Source: Torymus aiolomorphi
Lineage: Eukaryota > Arthropoda > Insecta > Hymenoptera > Torymidae
DNA length: 64,000 nt
Reading direction: 5' to 3'
NCBI GenBank assembly: GCA_036365515.1
Contig: CM070874.1
Location: 95,576,942 to 95,640,941, forward strand
The position numbers and the translations under genes were made by a program. Below, piece after piece: positions 22,541 through 36,780 of the stretch; within the stretch, counting starts at the first letter, position 1; every line of letters starts with the position of its first letter. The notes below the pieces were generated by a model, which saw only the letters and a program-made list of their open reading frames with translations, was not told the origin of the DNA and searched no databases.

Positions 22541-24300
22541 TACAGCAGCGTAGCATCGCACTCGCAAGAACCACGTCGGCTTTTTACGTTGCGCATAATT
22601 ACGCGAGATTGCACGAAGCCACGGGAAAAAGGAGCATATTAAAGCTTCGTCGTTGCCAGCCGCGCTATAAGCGCGCCGACAAAACCGCTAACTTACATGC
22701 CGCTTGCGCCAACTCTCGCCTACATGGAACGTCCATTTGAATATCAGTGTTGGACGTGCGCGCGTGCGAAAAAAAGTATCGATTTTCCATCTGCGAGAAT
22801 GCCGAGAGCGCGAGAGAGATAAAAACGCGCACGAGCGACGGCGCGGGTGGGGGAAACTTCGAAAATGGATATTCAATCCGAGCAAGTGGAGCATCAAAAG
22901 CTCGCGCGGCCATTAGCCAAACGTAGGTGAACCATCAGGGAAAGAAAGGAGAAGGGAACACTTTCATGTGTATGGACGTAAAAGCGTAGGTCTATTGTCT
23001 TCATTTAGGTGGCATCGCGAGACTCGTTTGTCAATAAAAGATTTACGTTTTTCTGCGAGTCGCATAAAGAAGAAAAAAAAGAAGTATACACAGATGTCTC
23101 TTACTGCTGCGTGGAGTTGTTCGATCATTCGAAACACGAGTGTTCGGCGTGCACTTAGGAGGCTGACTAATTAAGTGAAGCTCACTTTTGGCGTAATTAA
23201 TTTTCAAACTGGCAAAGGATCGACTTTATGAGTACGAATTAATGAGTCAACTTGTGATTGTCTTCGTTTAAGAATGAGCTTCCGACAAATTAACTACGGT
23301 TTGACGGAGTACCGAAAATTGTAATTTAGTCTGAAATTTTAAGTATTTAAGTCGAATCCCACACCTGATAGAGCTAAATACATCATCCCTGTAGCATAAT
23401 CACTTTCATTCTCAAGAACCGTCGGAGACACAGGCCCGCTAGTGAAAAGTCAAAGCACCTATAACAAGCCGAAACGAGCGCGCCTGTATAAGCGGGTGTA
23501 GTCGTGACAAACCGTCAGTCGGTGCGCCCCTCGCGCCTTCCCAGACAGCGAGGGTGAAGGTGCGCTAATTAAGAAATCGCGCTAGACATAAAGAAGCGCG
23601 CATCTCACTCGTTGGTATATATACCCTCACGCCTCTCGCGCACTCCAAGTTAACGGCGGTGACGGCAGCTCGTTAAGACTCTCTAATCCAGCTTTCGTCG
23701 CGCGCGGATACGACGCTTAACTGTTAATCGCGCTATAAATCGTTAAAGAACCGCTCTTGCTAAGCTCCTCCTTCTCTACGCTCCCCCTCAGTCGGCCGCG
23801 CGCGCAAAACGGAAACAAACTCGCACGCGCGAAACTTGGGCTTAATAGAGAAAGTTCGAACGAGTGCGCTCGCGCGAGAGTGTATGTGTATGTGTGATAT
23901 AAGTATACGGGCGGCGCGCAAGTGGAACGCGACACGTAGCGCTCTCTCTCTATCTCACTCTCTTGTAGATTGTTGGTTGTTGCTCGCAAACTCGAGCAAG
24001 CGCGCGCAGGAGAATTGAAGACGATTGGCGCTATTGACGCGCCAATCGGCCGCGCGAAGTTACAGCCGCGCATTAAGGAGGTCGCAGGAAAGGACGATTA
24101 TTAAATCTTCGACCAGGAGAATTTGAAACTTCGCTTCGCTTGGCGCGCCCGGCGAAAATGCTCCTAATGCTTTTCACCGGCCCGTGAGAGAGCCAATGTT
24201 TGCAATTGTGGCGTCGTGTACGCCGAGCGCGACGGAAGTGACTGGGGCGTTGTGCTGCTGTTTGTTGCCGGCTAGGTGATTGCTCGCGCCTGAATTAATT
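22541..24300. promoter_or_regulatory. CpG-rich island with a possible TATA promoter
   Basis: CpG-rich in two blocks (22541-22930 and 23450-24300). TATATATA at 23616-23623 sits in GC-rich sequence and is followed after about 25 bases by CACTCCAAG, so it may be a core promoter on the plus strand. No coding exon could be supported. Confidence 0.35.
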
Positions 24301-25660
24301 TTCATGCGGTTAGTAATAGAGTGTTTACGAATTTTCCATGTTTCAAATCGATCAATTCTATTTTTTAACATCTGATACATTCGTGACATTTTCTTTTTCT
24401 ATAATGCTTCGATGTTTATATTCTTTGTTGTTGCAAAACGTTCACTTACAATAAATAATATTAAATTTATGTATGCTTTATCTAAATCGTAAGGACCTTA
24501 TTCCTAATTATTCGGTAATTTATTATACTTTAAATAATGTACCGCCACGTAAACTCATAATTTATTTAATATTATTACACGAGTTTCTTTTAACCTAGAA
24601 AATAAAAGAAGTATTTACAATATCGAGGCCTGATCTCGCCAAATCGGAGCCTAGGGGTCATCTGTGCAGCCCTATATTTACTGCTCACACATTCGTTACA
24701 TTTTCAGATAGGGCAATTCCTTCTAATTTTCTATTCGAGTGGGATAAAATTCGTCACGTAAACGGAAGGTCCCGGATTTCATCCCAGTTCGAGACACGAC
24801 GTACCGTTTTCGAGTTTTTCACCATTTATTATTAATTATTTGCAGCTCCCATTCCTAACAAAGATTTAAGTATCAGTCCACGTAAAAAGTATTAAACGAT
24901 ATTATAATGAATGAAAAACATTTTAAAAATTAATCTTTTAATTGTTTTCTATATTTTAATTATTTAGATCAAAAGAAAGGCTTTATTAAAAATATAATAA
25001 ATAAACACGTATGAAATATATTGCATTTCATACCTCTCTCCATTTTTTATTAAAATTTTTGTTTTAATACAGGAAATATAAATTAAGGTAACATAATATA
25101 TAGATTTCCAAAAATACCGATCATTTATTGATACATCCTAAATAATATTCAATCGATTAAAAAAATATTCTTAATTGTACATTCTATCATAAACTTAGTC
25201 TGCTATAAAGTTTAATGCTACACGCGTTTATCAAGAGTGATTATTTGACGAGCACAAAAGGCTACCTAGAAATCTAGAAAATGAAAATGCAAAACAAGAT
25301 TGATTTAAGTATAACGTTATAATGTTTCGCCTGTGCACGAATAACTTGATCTTATTTCATTTTAAAACTGTTTAATGTTCTTGACTTATGTTGTTGTTAA
25401 ACCACTTACAATTATAGCTTGATAATGTGACTGAATTGCTATATGAATGCTTTGCTATATTTATTTGTTAATAATGATTAAAGTTGTAATAAAATAGGTA
25501 TGTGAATTTCAAATTACTCAATAGTTTTGAAAATAACAGCGACAAAATGTAAAAGAAATAAGATAAATGGCAGTCATAGTAAAAATATGCTAAAACACAG
25601 TACCATTCCTGGGGCAAGCCAAAAATCGTTAATCAATATCCTTCTTTTTTATTTAAGGAA
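24301..25660. other. AT-rich DNA, nothing recognised
   Basis: Contains only AT-rich sequence with short homopolymer runs. Confidence 0.45.
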
Positions 25661-26620
25661 AAGTTACAACCTTGCGTACAGATAACACACGAGAAAACCT
25701 ATAGAGCGAGAGAAACGGGTAGGTGAAAGTGCGAGAAAATGAGAAGAAGAGAAGGAAAGACGATGGTGAGAGCGTCGGAGGTTAAGAGCAGAAAATAAAA
25801 AAAAAGAGCAATAACTGAATAGGCAAAGTGCTCGGCCCCTCCGCGCGCAAGAGAGATAGGGAGAGCTGGAAAGTAACGAAAGAAAAAAGGAAGGCACGTG
25901 GAAACAAGAACGGAAACAAAAGAAAAAAATGAACGGCCACACGAGAGAGCGAAATGGACGCGCGCTGATTAGCCGGCTGCCTCTTCCTCCCTCCCTTTCT
26001 CTCTTCCTCTTTCCTCAGTGATGACGACTGCACGACGAAGGCACGGGGTCGAGGTTAGCGGCGCTGGCGTGTGCTTGCGCGCGAGCGCGGCCCGATTGCA
26101 CCGAGCGCCGCCACAAGCCCGAGCTTTAAAGCTCGCCGTCCTTCCCCTTCCCACGGCTTTTTATTTTCCGCGTGTTGTACGCGACCCACCGAGAGTTCGT
26201 TATTTAGCCGAGAGATGGCGAGAGGAGGCCGGATGGATCGAGCTTGTGGGGTCGGGTCGTGCGCGCTATCTACCGGGGGAACGGGGAAGTGCGTCAGCGC
26301 GCAAGCCCGGGAAATTACAAACTCGAGGAGAGGATGCGCGGGGACGCGCAGGTATTGACGTTCGACGAGGAGGCGGCGCGTATTAGCGCTTTGGGATTGA
26401 AACTAGTCTCCACTGCTCGCTCCTCTATCTCTCTCGCCCTTGCTCTCTCCGTGTGTATGTATTGATTTGCATTTGCGGGAGACGAGAAGAGAGAGAGAAA
26501 GAGAGACGAGAGAGAGAGAGAGAGAGGGGGGCTTGATAATTTTCAAAGTCGACAGGGACACGGATAAAACAGTTCCATGTGACTGTTGTGAACGAGTATG
26601 TAATGCGTGAGCACGTTATT
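25661..26620. promoter_or_regulatory. CpG-rich island with GA-rich ends
   Basis: Purine-rich at the left (25720-25930), CpG-dense at 26030-26400, and a broken (GA)n run at about 26485-26526. The frames at 26018-26386 and elsewhere overlap in several phases and show no family features. Confidence 0.4.
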
Positions 26621-29600
26621 ACACGGGGACGACTTGTTGAATGAATAATACCGACATAAATATCGAATACGTTCCAAGAATGACGTTATATACCACAGCA
26701 TTTTAACCGAGATTATTTATATAAAATTAATCGTCGTAGAATACTGACTAAAAACAACAATATTTCTTTAGCATTTGCCACATTAGTAATAATACGCCAC
26801 TCTACTGGTATGATATTATGCAATTGTAAATTATTTACAAGATTTTAAAATTTTTCATTACTTTAGATTTTATTTTACCATAAATATCCTAAGCTTTTAA
26901 TATTATCTGTCAAGGTTCAAAAATATGCTCTTGAAGAACCCTTCAATAAAGAAAATTATTTTTACATAAAACGTGTAAAACAAGGTAGTTTAAATTAATT
27001 TTCATGTCTAGCTTTGCAAAACAATTATTAAACGAGGCAAGCCAACTAAAAGTTTAACAAGTTTTTTTTCATTACTTTACATCAATATCACTAAATAATA
27101 TTGGTATTTCATGAAAATTATTCATTCATAAAATTACGAGTCTAATGTGACTATAATGACAAATAATGGTAACGTCAACTTACCAAACATATTGAGTACC
27201 TAAGAAGTTTAAATATTCTACTTTTAACGCTACGTGATTAGTGGTGAATTCTTTTGAAGTCGAGTGTTTCTATTAAAGATTAAAGACACTAAGGTGGATT
27301 CTTATCTTAACGTGACAAAAGATGATTTTTTCCACCCCAATAATGCTTAAAAATCTTTTAAGTCAAGATATTAGCTCTCATAATATAAAAGTTTAATCTT
27401 TTTTGTTCGCTTTTAATCTTACATTTAAGTTGGAAATTGTTTTATGAACTTTTGGAATACAAAAATCTTACTGTGACTTACGTGCTTATGGCATATATTT
27501 GTATACATACACACACACCCATGACATACACTCATATAAATTTAATTTACTTTTCCCATAATATTCCTACATTAATATATAAAAATTAATAAAATTGTTC
27601 CTTTTTATTTCAGGTGAGTTATCCAATTTTCAAGTTTCCAATCACGTTAGTGAACAAAAAGAAAAGCCATTGGTAAGATTCACTTATTTCAATACTATTT
27701 TATTAAAATATCAACAGTCACAAGAAACATGTTCTTTAATAATTTCAAAATACGTGTAATTGTAATTATATAATAACTGTTTTCCCTTTTTGATCTTAAA
27801 AGTTTGTAATCAAATCAGCCTTTTGTGAAGAAATTAGGGAAAAAGATAGTGGAGAAAGATTGCCGGTCTGATTCTTTCCAATCTAAAATAAAAGGGGTTT
27901 GTCGATACTTTTTAATATCAGTCTGAGTTTTAGATTTTTGGCGTAAATTTAGGTATGCCCTGAAAATAATGTTGATTGAAAAAAAAAATAATATGTATTA
28001 TTATCTTTTGTTTGAAACATTGTGCTTGATAGTGAAAAACTCCATGTACTACTAACGAATAAGAGTAACAAATGATTTTATGTACAATGGTTTTGTTGAA
28101 GAACTCAGGCAACATTTTATTGGCGTGTAAATATTATGTTTAGCACGTCATAAGCTTGCTTTACATCACTTGCACGTGATCAAGTCGGTAAGTGACCAGT
28201 AGCAGTTATTTCCATTACGTAAAGTGCGTTAATTTCGGCATTGCTTATTGTAGATCGTGTACTTTCCAAGAATTTTGTATGTGTATCAGAATAATTAGAA
28301 TAACCAGTTTCTTTTGAAAATGTATATAACTGAGAAAATACTGCTCTACCAAAGACATTCAACAAAATTTATAATCCCTAGACATTTGAGTCTAACTAAT
28401 TCGAGTACAGATTCCAATTCTAATTGACCAAAGTACGATTGGTTTTTAAAATAAACAGTCGCGCTAAAAAGGGGCTCAATTACGAGCGAGCGACAACTGC
28501 GCAAATATTTTCCTTGTGGAACGCCTACGTGTTGTTGAAGCTCGACTCTCGCCTCACGAGCGCCAAGAAGCTTATTAAACCGGAAAGAAGATGGCCTAAT
28601 AAGCGTCACGTGAACTGCTTAGCCGCACTTTTTACGCGCCCCAATGACTCCTGGATGATTTATCCACTTCATATTGTGTCATGCAACAAGTATACGTACA
28701 TTCTTACGAGCTTTTTCCTTCCTCTACCGAGATTTCGCGCATTCATGGATAATGCCGGCAAAAGAATTTCTTTACTTTCATAATGTTTATTTACTAGAAA
28801 TCACCTTTTGATTTTCGAAAATACAATTGTATCATGTTAGAGTAAAAATTATGTTTGCTATGTTTCCATAAACAAGTAAAATATATTTGAAGCATAAACT
28901 CCTAAATGTAAAAAATCTTATGTGCTGCTATAATAAAACATTACTATGGAAAGACTAAGAATTTTGATGCGAACTTTTTATGGTCAATATATGGACATGA
29001 AGTTAGTAAAGCTGCATTAAAAGTGTTTGCCAAGTATCTACTGAAAAATATGCGAAGGATCACTGTACTCTGGGAACTTATGCTAAACTTAAGCTATCAT
29101 TCATAACATAATAAAACATAAATTATATACACATAAGTTCTCACCTCACAAGAAAGTGGTAAACATTCCATCAAAATTTATTATAAAAACCAAAAAACAT
29201 CTACATTTATTTTACAATTTTTCTTCAAAATGATTTATATGGTAATTATTTATAGTTTTAACTTGAACGTTATTTTATTATCCCCAAATAATTTTCTAGT
29301 AACTTTATTGTACCTTAATAATTGTTGTCTAGTAATCACTGGTTTTATTATCATGGTATACTTATCATTTACGTTAATCAATTGTTTAACAAGACACACG
29401 CATACACGCACCCACACATGTATATTAAAAAGAATTTTTAAAGTATCCCTTTTACATAATTTTCTAATTTACTTCGACTATTTTAAACTCCACTAATAAT
29501 CAATTAAAATAACATTTAAATGACATCACTAACAATAAACTTAGGTACTTGAGAACTCAGTAATAGTAATTAAAAGAAATAATTCTTTTTTAAAATAAGA

Positions 29601-32600
29601 TTTTGCAAATTGCGCGTACGTATGGGCCTTAAAAATCTAATCACAATATTATTATTATCACATCGAATTAAACATTTATGTACATATTGAACAAAAATCA
29701 TTAAGTAAAACAAAACATTTTTCTAAGACGTAGAATCGCTATATCTTTTTCTACTGACGTAAAAATCTATATTATTTATAATGAGTTTACCAAGTTGCTC
29801 AGAGTCGCTTGATACTTTCAAGTTATTTTTAGTGCAGCTCTCGTAAATAGCACAAGAACATACACATTGCATGCAAAAATATTCCTGTTTGGTGTACTTT
29901 ATTTTATATTTTCTTCATTGATAAACAATATTAAGTTTATCAAACGAACTTTAAAAATACTTGAAATAAGACAAATCCACTTAAACAAGTTCATTGTAAT
30001 TTCTTAATTAACTTTAATTAGTACAAAGGATTTCTCATGAAAATATAGTGGTACTTTCAAAAAACAATGTTTTTACTCGTTTTGCAAGATTCCATTCTAT
30101 TTTTACTTTATATTTATTTCAACTTTTCTTACTTTCGGATGAGTTTAAATTCACATTATTTTGTAAGACATCTTTGAAAACAGTTTTAAACTATTTTCAG
30201 AATTTTAAAAACCAAATTTATTACTCGTTTATTAAAAAAGTTTCTTATAAATTTATATAATAAATTATGTAGTTTTTATTATTCAATAAAATTCACGATC
30301 AATTACTTGTAGACAAAGAATTTAATTAAAAGTATTCCGTTTTATTAAATAGTAGAAGAAAGAATGATGAATTTTCTTGCGTATCTTTTAATTAAAAAGT
30401 CATAGATGCCAATACCTTCAAACTATCAACAACGTAAAATATTTCTTTTGGCCACATCCATGTTTGCAATTTACTACCTGTGATGTTCGTTGTGGCAAAA
30501 AGAAAAAGCTGTCAGAACAGAGGTTGAGGAAAAATATGGAAAGAGTGGTGAACAAAAGAGATATTGAGAGAGTACGCGCGCGAAAAACGTAAATGCAAGT
30601 CTTCAAACGCAATGGAGGAAGAGAAATACCGGTAGAGGAAGAAGCAAAGAAAAAGGGAGAAAGATACAGAGAGAATGTTAGTGAAGTGAAGAAAAATCAA
30701 GAGGATTTGTAGCGGTGAATATTCCAAGAGATTTCCATTTAGATTTAAAGAATTTAAGGGAGTAATGGAACAGTTACAATAAATTGCTATGCGTGGTAAC
30801 TCTTCTTCTATAGACGCATTTAAGTTTTAATTTTTAATTTCATATTCAAACATTAAGTTTATTTTTTTTTTTCAAATATTATAAAGATAAATAACAAAAC
30901 GATATCTGATGATGCTATATTTTTAGGATTTTGTAGTAAAATAATAATGAATAATTTACTGATGCAAGCGCTCAATAATATTTATTTTTAAACATTTTGA
31001 GCAAATATAAATCAGTCATAATTTACGAACCAATACTTGATTATTAATTAACATAATTATCATGTGCAGCATCTACATTGGTCATAATAATTAACGTAAA
31101 TGAAAAATAGTCATTATCAAAAAAGTACTTATCAATAAAAAAGAATTAAATTTACTCTTTAAATATATGGACGAATTTAAAGGGCATTTACGTCAGCTGA
31201 TAGCAGTATCTACAAAGCAGACTAAAGTATCGTAAAGCTTCGGGTTACGATCGTGAGTAAACTGTAACTGTAAAGACGAGTGCCGCATACAAAATAAATT
31301 GTTATTTTATTGATTCTTCACCACCGAAACTATTAACTCCATCATCTGACTGCAAGATTTATTAACGTAGAAACTTTTTGACTTAGCCATTTTATATTAC
31401 AACAATTAGTTGTGACAGTAATAAAAAAAAGTAATACAAGATAACATTAAGAGTACCGACTATGTTTTTGTAATTTAAAAATTCTTTATTTCGAAAAGTC
31501 ATACATAGTTCTTGTAATAGTGAAGTTAATGAATAAAAATTTTAAGCTTACGATGATAAACAGATTTGTTAATTTTTTGTACAATTACTTAAACAATTTT
31601 ATAAATTAATTATTTCAATGGTATCAATGAATTATTTCAAAAGATACATAAATATTATTTATGAAATATAATACAATCTAACACATAGGTATCGCGGTCA
31701 AAAGAAAGGCATAGTTGGTTCGCTCCGGTTTATGAACTGACGAGTAATTTGAGAGTATAATTCTTAAATGTGATTTATCACAGTTTCAAATTCAGTCCGA
31801 AGCGAGTGCTGCCAGAGATTATTGAAGTGTTTTGAAGACTCAACAACGATCTGCATCTTCGCTTGCAGTTCGCAATTGGTTTGCGCCATTTAGTGTTCGG
31901 CCCGAAAGTGGTACACATCCACGGCCTCTTCTACGTACAGTACGTTCAAGGAAATCGCTACTACAGTGAGAGTTAGGTCAAGAAGTCTTATATGACTGAC
32001 TTAAATATAGGGGTGAACGAATTGGGCACAAAATAATTTTTAAGTAATTTTAGTAGAAAAATTTTAAAATTTTTAAAAAAAACCGGAAATTATTGATATT
32101 GTTTTAAGTACAACGAAGAAAACAAAAGTGGCAAAAAACAGTGTTATTAATTATTGAATTGTTCATTGAAAATGTGTAAAAAATTTAAAAAGTATGCTCG
32201 GCGCTTCGACAGAGGAGAAACTCCAAAAAGGAACGTTGCGTTAGAAGATCAGCTCACTGTCACAATGAAATGGTACATAGAGTTTTTACGGTTGCTTTTA
32301 CCGTAAAAAGCTTCTGCTACTGAAAAAATCCAATGACATTTTCCTGTGAAATGGAGTTTGCTTACTACACCTGCCTTTTTATTTTCTTATCCAGCGTGTA
32401 AAGGACTTTATATTTATTTTCTAAAGATGAACAAATGTGGTTACGTGACTCAAAATTGTACCGATGAAATGTGTATAGGCCTTTACAGCAACAGACCTGT
32501 GTCAGAAAAAAATACCGCGCTACGTTTCGAGTTTGAAAAAATAAACATCTCATTTGTGGCAGTTATGCCCGTTAAATTCAGCGCCATATTTTTTGCGGAA

Positions 32601-32640
32601 ACAATACCGGCAAATGGATAAAAATACTACGCCATTCTAG
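26621..32640. other. Six kilobases of mainly AT-rich DNA
   Basis: No exon is recognised. 28420-28760 is of higher GC and holds a 119-codon plus frame (28424-28783) with a partly overlapping minus frame, but neither shows a motif. 30470-30700 is purine-rich. 31700-31980 has mixed composition like an old transposon fragment, interrupted by stops. Confidence 0.4.
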
Positions 32641-34529
32641 CACGGCACTATACTTTTTGAGTTACAACACCTCCAGCGGTCAAATATACGGCAACAATGC
32701 AGTGAAACCGCTGCAGGGTTGCGAGGCGCCCGGAACTGCTGCGAAGATTTAGGAGCAGAGAGGAAAGGAAAGAGCAAGAGAGAGAGAGAGAGTGCGATGT
32801 GACGAAGAGCCATAAAAAGAAAGCTCGACTGCGAGCGAAATGAAGAGCTCCAGCGAGATAACGCGTCTCGAGACGAACGGATGGGAGGCGCGGAAGAGCG
32901 AGCGCGCTCAAGCGGGGACGAAAGAAATAAGGAAAACGAAGAGCCGGGAGAAAAGAGAACGGCGCGCGACTTTACTCTCTTTCTCTCTCAAAGCCTCTTT
33001 GCGCTCGTCGTTGCCGCTCGCCAAGAGGGAAAATCTAATATAAACGCGTGTAGCGCTCCGGACCGACACACGTGAGAAAAGAGGCTCGCGCACACGCTCG
33101 GTTCAAAATAATCCGACGACTCTCATTCTCTCTTTCTCTCGCTCTTCGCTCGCGCGCACAGACTCGTACACTCAGGCTCTCGTGCGCGCGCTCTCCGCTA
33201 TAAATACAATACGAAAATTTAGTCCGCTAGCCGACGTCGCGCTGGCCGCCCGCCGACAAATTAATAAGGGCCCGCGAATTCGAGAGTATCGATTGCCTCT
33301 ATACCGCCGCCGGTGAATGGGGCGCTCGCGTATGCCCGTATGTGTATATACACTCGCCGTGTAAATAGAGGCGTAAACCGATCTAGCCTGCTGACGGGTC
33401 CGTTTGTTTGTTTTGGGTGAAAAACTCGCCAGAGTGACGAATTAGGTTGCCCCGGTTGTGTGTGTGTGTATTGCTGTGAGTGTAGGTGTGTATCGGTGTC
33501 TTGTGGCCAGGTGCGGTATCACGGCTGTGCGAGGCTCGACAAACGGTGCGTTTATGAGCGCCGGCATCAGCGGTTGCATCACGCGATGTCCAATTTTGTC
33601 ACGGTTAAGCCGCAGGTGACAATGCTCGCATGGAATTACACGAACAAACGCTTCTACGGCTTGCGAAATGTGGCCGGGCAATCTCCGTGCTTTCAATGCG
33701 GATAACTCGTAGGTTTTAGCGCTGGAATTCTATCTTAGTTTATCGTGAGTGATCCATCAGCTTGATGACAGAAGTGTTTACGAGCCGCATTTTAAACTTT
33801 TAACCTGATTAGCTGATCCATTCGCTCATGCGGCCCAGCCCTCGGCGCTCCTTCGAATTCGAGTAATCATTGAAAATTTTGTTGATTCAGCGCTGCATCA
33901 GAATCACATTTACATGACTCACGATATTGCCAAATTCTTTCCTTTCTCTGCACGGAACCGGGCAAGATACCAAGATTAAGGAAGTGACTGCAGAGTTCCG
34001 CGAAATATTGAAAACAAACAAAGGAAATACCCGATGACGGTAACCACTACCAGTACCGACACCGCCTCCACCGGAATTCTGTTTCGATTACAAAGCCCGC
34101 GCCGCATCGCGCAATAAGCCGGGCAAAACTAGATAGGATATTTATGGAAACCGCACGCTAGCGTACCTGAGCCGAGAGTTCCATCGCCATCGCCAGCGTC
34201 GCCGTCGTCGTCGAAAAATGTGCATCGCGCCCAAGAGTGGGTGTGTAAAAATAAGTGATACTGACGCTGAGGGATAACCAAATTTCGTGCAGCAGCGTAC
34301 AGACTAAATAAACTGCGCGTCGAGCTCTCTCTCTCTCTCTCTCTCTCCCTCTCTCTTCTACCTCGCCCTAATAGTTTCATCAGCGTCCACGGGATTGTGT
34401 GGATTGGAGGATGTTATGGTACACCAAAGTGTTTTATAGTGACGATGAAGTTTAGTACGACGGATAAATGTGTGAATAAGTAAACAGCTTCTCGCGTATG
34501 TTTATAAGTGTGCGAGAAGAGGACGAAGC
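32641..34529. promoter_or_regulatory. CpG-rich island, probable promoter and 5' leader
   Basis: CpG-dense with (GA)n at about 32778-32793 and (CT)n at about 34324-34348. TATAAATA at 33199-33206 lies in GC-rich DNA (CCGCTATAAATAC) and is the best core-promoter candidate in the middle of the window, reading rightward. What it would transcribe is unknown. Confidence 0.4.
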
Positions 34530-34618
34530 ATGGAGAGAGTGGATTTCTTCGAGACCCTACGACGCAAAGAGCGCCGGAGAAGAAGAGGCTGGACGGTGGT
34601 AGTGGGCCACGAAGTTCG
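34530..34618 (+). CDS. Possible first coding exon
   Basis: ATG GAG AGA in an acceptable start context opens a frame of 29 codons plus two bases ending at a consensus donor CG/GTGAGT. The peptide begins MERVDFFETLRRKERRRRRG and then hydrophobic residues. Composition changes abruptly from GC-rich to AT-rich right after the donor, as at a first exon/intron border. No second exon was found and I do not recognise the peptide. It could equally be untranslated leader. Confidence 0.22.
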
Positions 34619-34620
34619 GT

Positions 34621-36780
34621 GAGTACGCGATGATCAAGCCGTAAAAGAAAAATATGGGGGCATCACGTGCTTGGAGTCGGGAAAGTTTAATTAATAAAGT
34701 GCAATCACAGACTGCTTTTTAATCGAATTCACCCAAAGCCAGGAGGAAGTTTTGTGATAGAGTTAGGATTTCTTGAAAAATATTCAATTGCACCGATGAA
34801 CATTGTTGGTTTTAATTTTAGATACCGAGAATTACGGACCTTTTATTGGTATATGAAAAATTTTTTTTAAATAAATGTATACCAGCTATGAATACGATAT
34901 CACCATTGATAAAATAATTTGAATGACCACTATTTTTTTCAATTCATAATGATGGTTATTTACAGCTGAAGCAAGGGCTTTTAGTCCAATGAGATTTTTG
35001 GCTTTTGATTCCTGAAAAGTATGTCAAGTGCTATTTAAAAAAAGGCATATATTTGTTTTTTCAAAGGGATACAATCTTTTATTTACCGAAACGTGAGCAT
35101 TTTTTCTATTATTAACTTTATTTCGATTTTGAATACTGGATAACATTCCTAATTATTCGCATTGTAGTCATTTATTACTAGTTTGATTTAAACCAATTAT
35201 ATTTTATAATTGTTTTAATTGATTCCATTCAAACATATTTTCTTTATGATTTTCCAAATTGAAAACTATACGTGTATAGTTTTACTATAGGGAGGGGCTT
35301 GTTAGAATTAATTCAATTCCAAAGAGAAGCATGATTCAGGCATTCGAGTGTCCAGTTTTTAAAATGCAAAAATAATACAGTATTTTCTTGGAATTTTCAA
35401 TAGAAGAACATTTTTTTAGTTAACTTCTGAGTATGAGAAAATATTTGGAACGAATATGTGTATTTTTAGCTTTCGTGATCGTGACTTTCAACCATCCAAG
35501 AATTTTTTCCGCGAGAATTTCGAGCATAGAGAAGCTATAAAAAAATAGGAATTTCCAGATTGAAGCGACTAAAACAGAGGGTTACTAGATTAATTATAGA
35601 GCACAAATAAGTAGGACAACATCCCGTGGCAGATTTGTAATGGGGCTGCCGCACAAGGATAGATGATCAAACCATACATCACCTCAGTATGTCATTTCGG
35701 ATAAATTATGAGATTATAAAAATATTTGGTTCAATTTTAGAACGTTCCGGTTATTTATTTTGAATAGTGCAAATGTTTAGCATCTTATTTAGAAATGCTT
35801 ATATATTTTTTATCTTCAAATAATATGTTACGGCTCGTTTCCTAATATTATTAGTTTAAAAATAATTGTAATGCTCGTAAATATGTGACGATACTGTGTT
35901 GTTGTCCGTAAAATAGTAAATGGTGTTAGTTATATGTAATTTTAAAAACCTATTGTGACGTAATTCTGATGCCTGTTTCGACATACTACGTCACCTTCCG
36001 GCCTTCTCTTAGTATCTTATAATTGTACATAATATTTTCGACGTCATATAGGAAGCAAAGTTTAGAAAGTAATTCTTTCTCTACATAAGTATTTTGTTTT
36101 TCGGATATTAAATTATTTAATGCAATATGTGTAATTCTTTGCAAATCTGAAAACTTGCGTGAATGTTTTTCATAAATAATATAACATATGATTTTTATTA
36201 AAAAGTTAACATTTTTACAAAAGATAACATAACGTTTTTTTGATATCAATAATAGTCAATAAAGTCATTTAGATTATATGAATATAGTGAATATTTTTAT
36301 AACCATTTTTAACGACGTAATAAGTAATCTCATTGTTGGATCAAGGTCTAATAAAAGCTGTTGCGTAGAACGGCCCTATAGAATAAAACAAGGTTGAATA
36401 CTTTGAATAGCGACAAAATAAATTAATCAAAATTGAAAAATTGGAGATTCTTCTTTATAACATGACTCCACTATAAAAACATTTTAGTATTTATCTCCAT
36501 ATTAAAAGTCAAAAATATGATTGTGCAACTGACATAACATTTATATGGAAATAGTTTCCCCGGCAATAAAATACCATTATATTGGATACGTCAATGTAAA
36601 GTCGAGAAACTCAAATTTGCTACCGAAATTTGAATCTATAAAATTCAAGACTTTGTAACTCATTCAAAAATAGAGTTTTAATTTTGTTATTATTATCCAA
36701 TATTTTAATCGTGATTTGCATGCACAAACTAAATTTTTGTGTGTAAATTGTATTGTCAATAAAGTATGTATTCGTAAACG
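34621..36780. other. AT-rich DNA, nothing recognised
   Basis: AT-rich throughout. If the preceding exon is real this would be its intron. Confidence 0.4.

Noticed and set aside
28424..28783. 119-codon plus frame
   Set aside because: No motif or family resemblance, a minus-strand frame covers half of it, and flanking splice sites are not evident. It is kept only as a note in the region entry.
31700..31990. Possible transposase remnant (mixed-composition stretch with partly open frames)
   Set aside because: Stops and shifts in every frame and no motif I could name.
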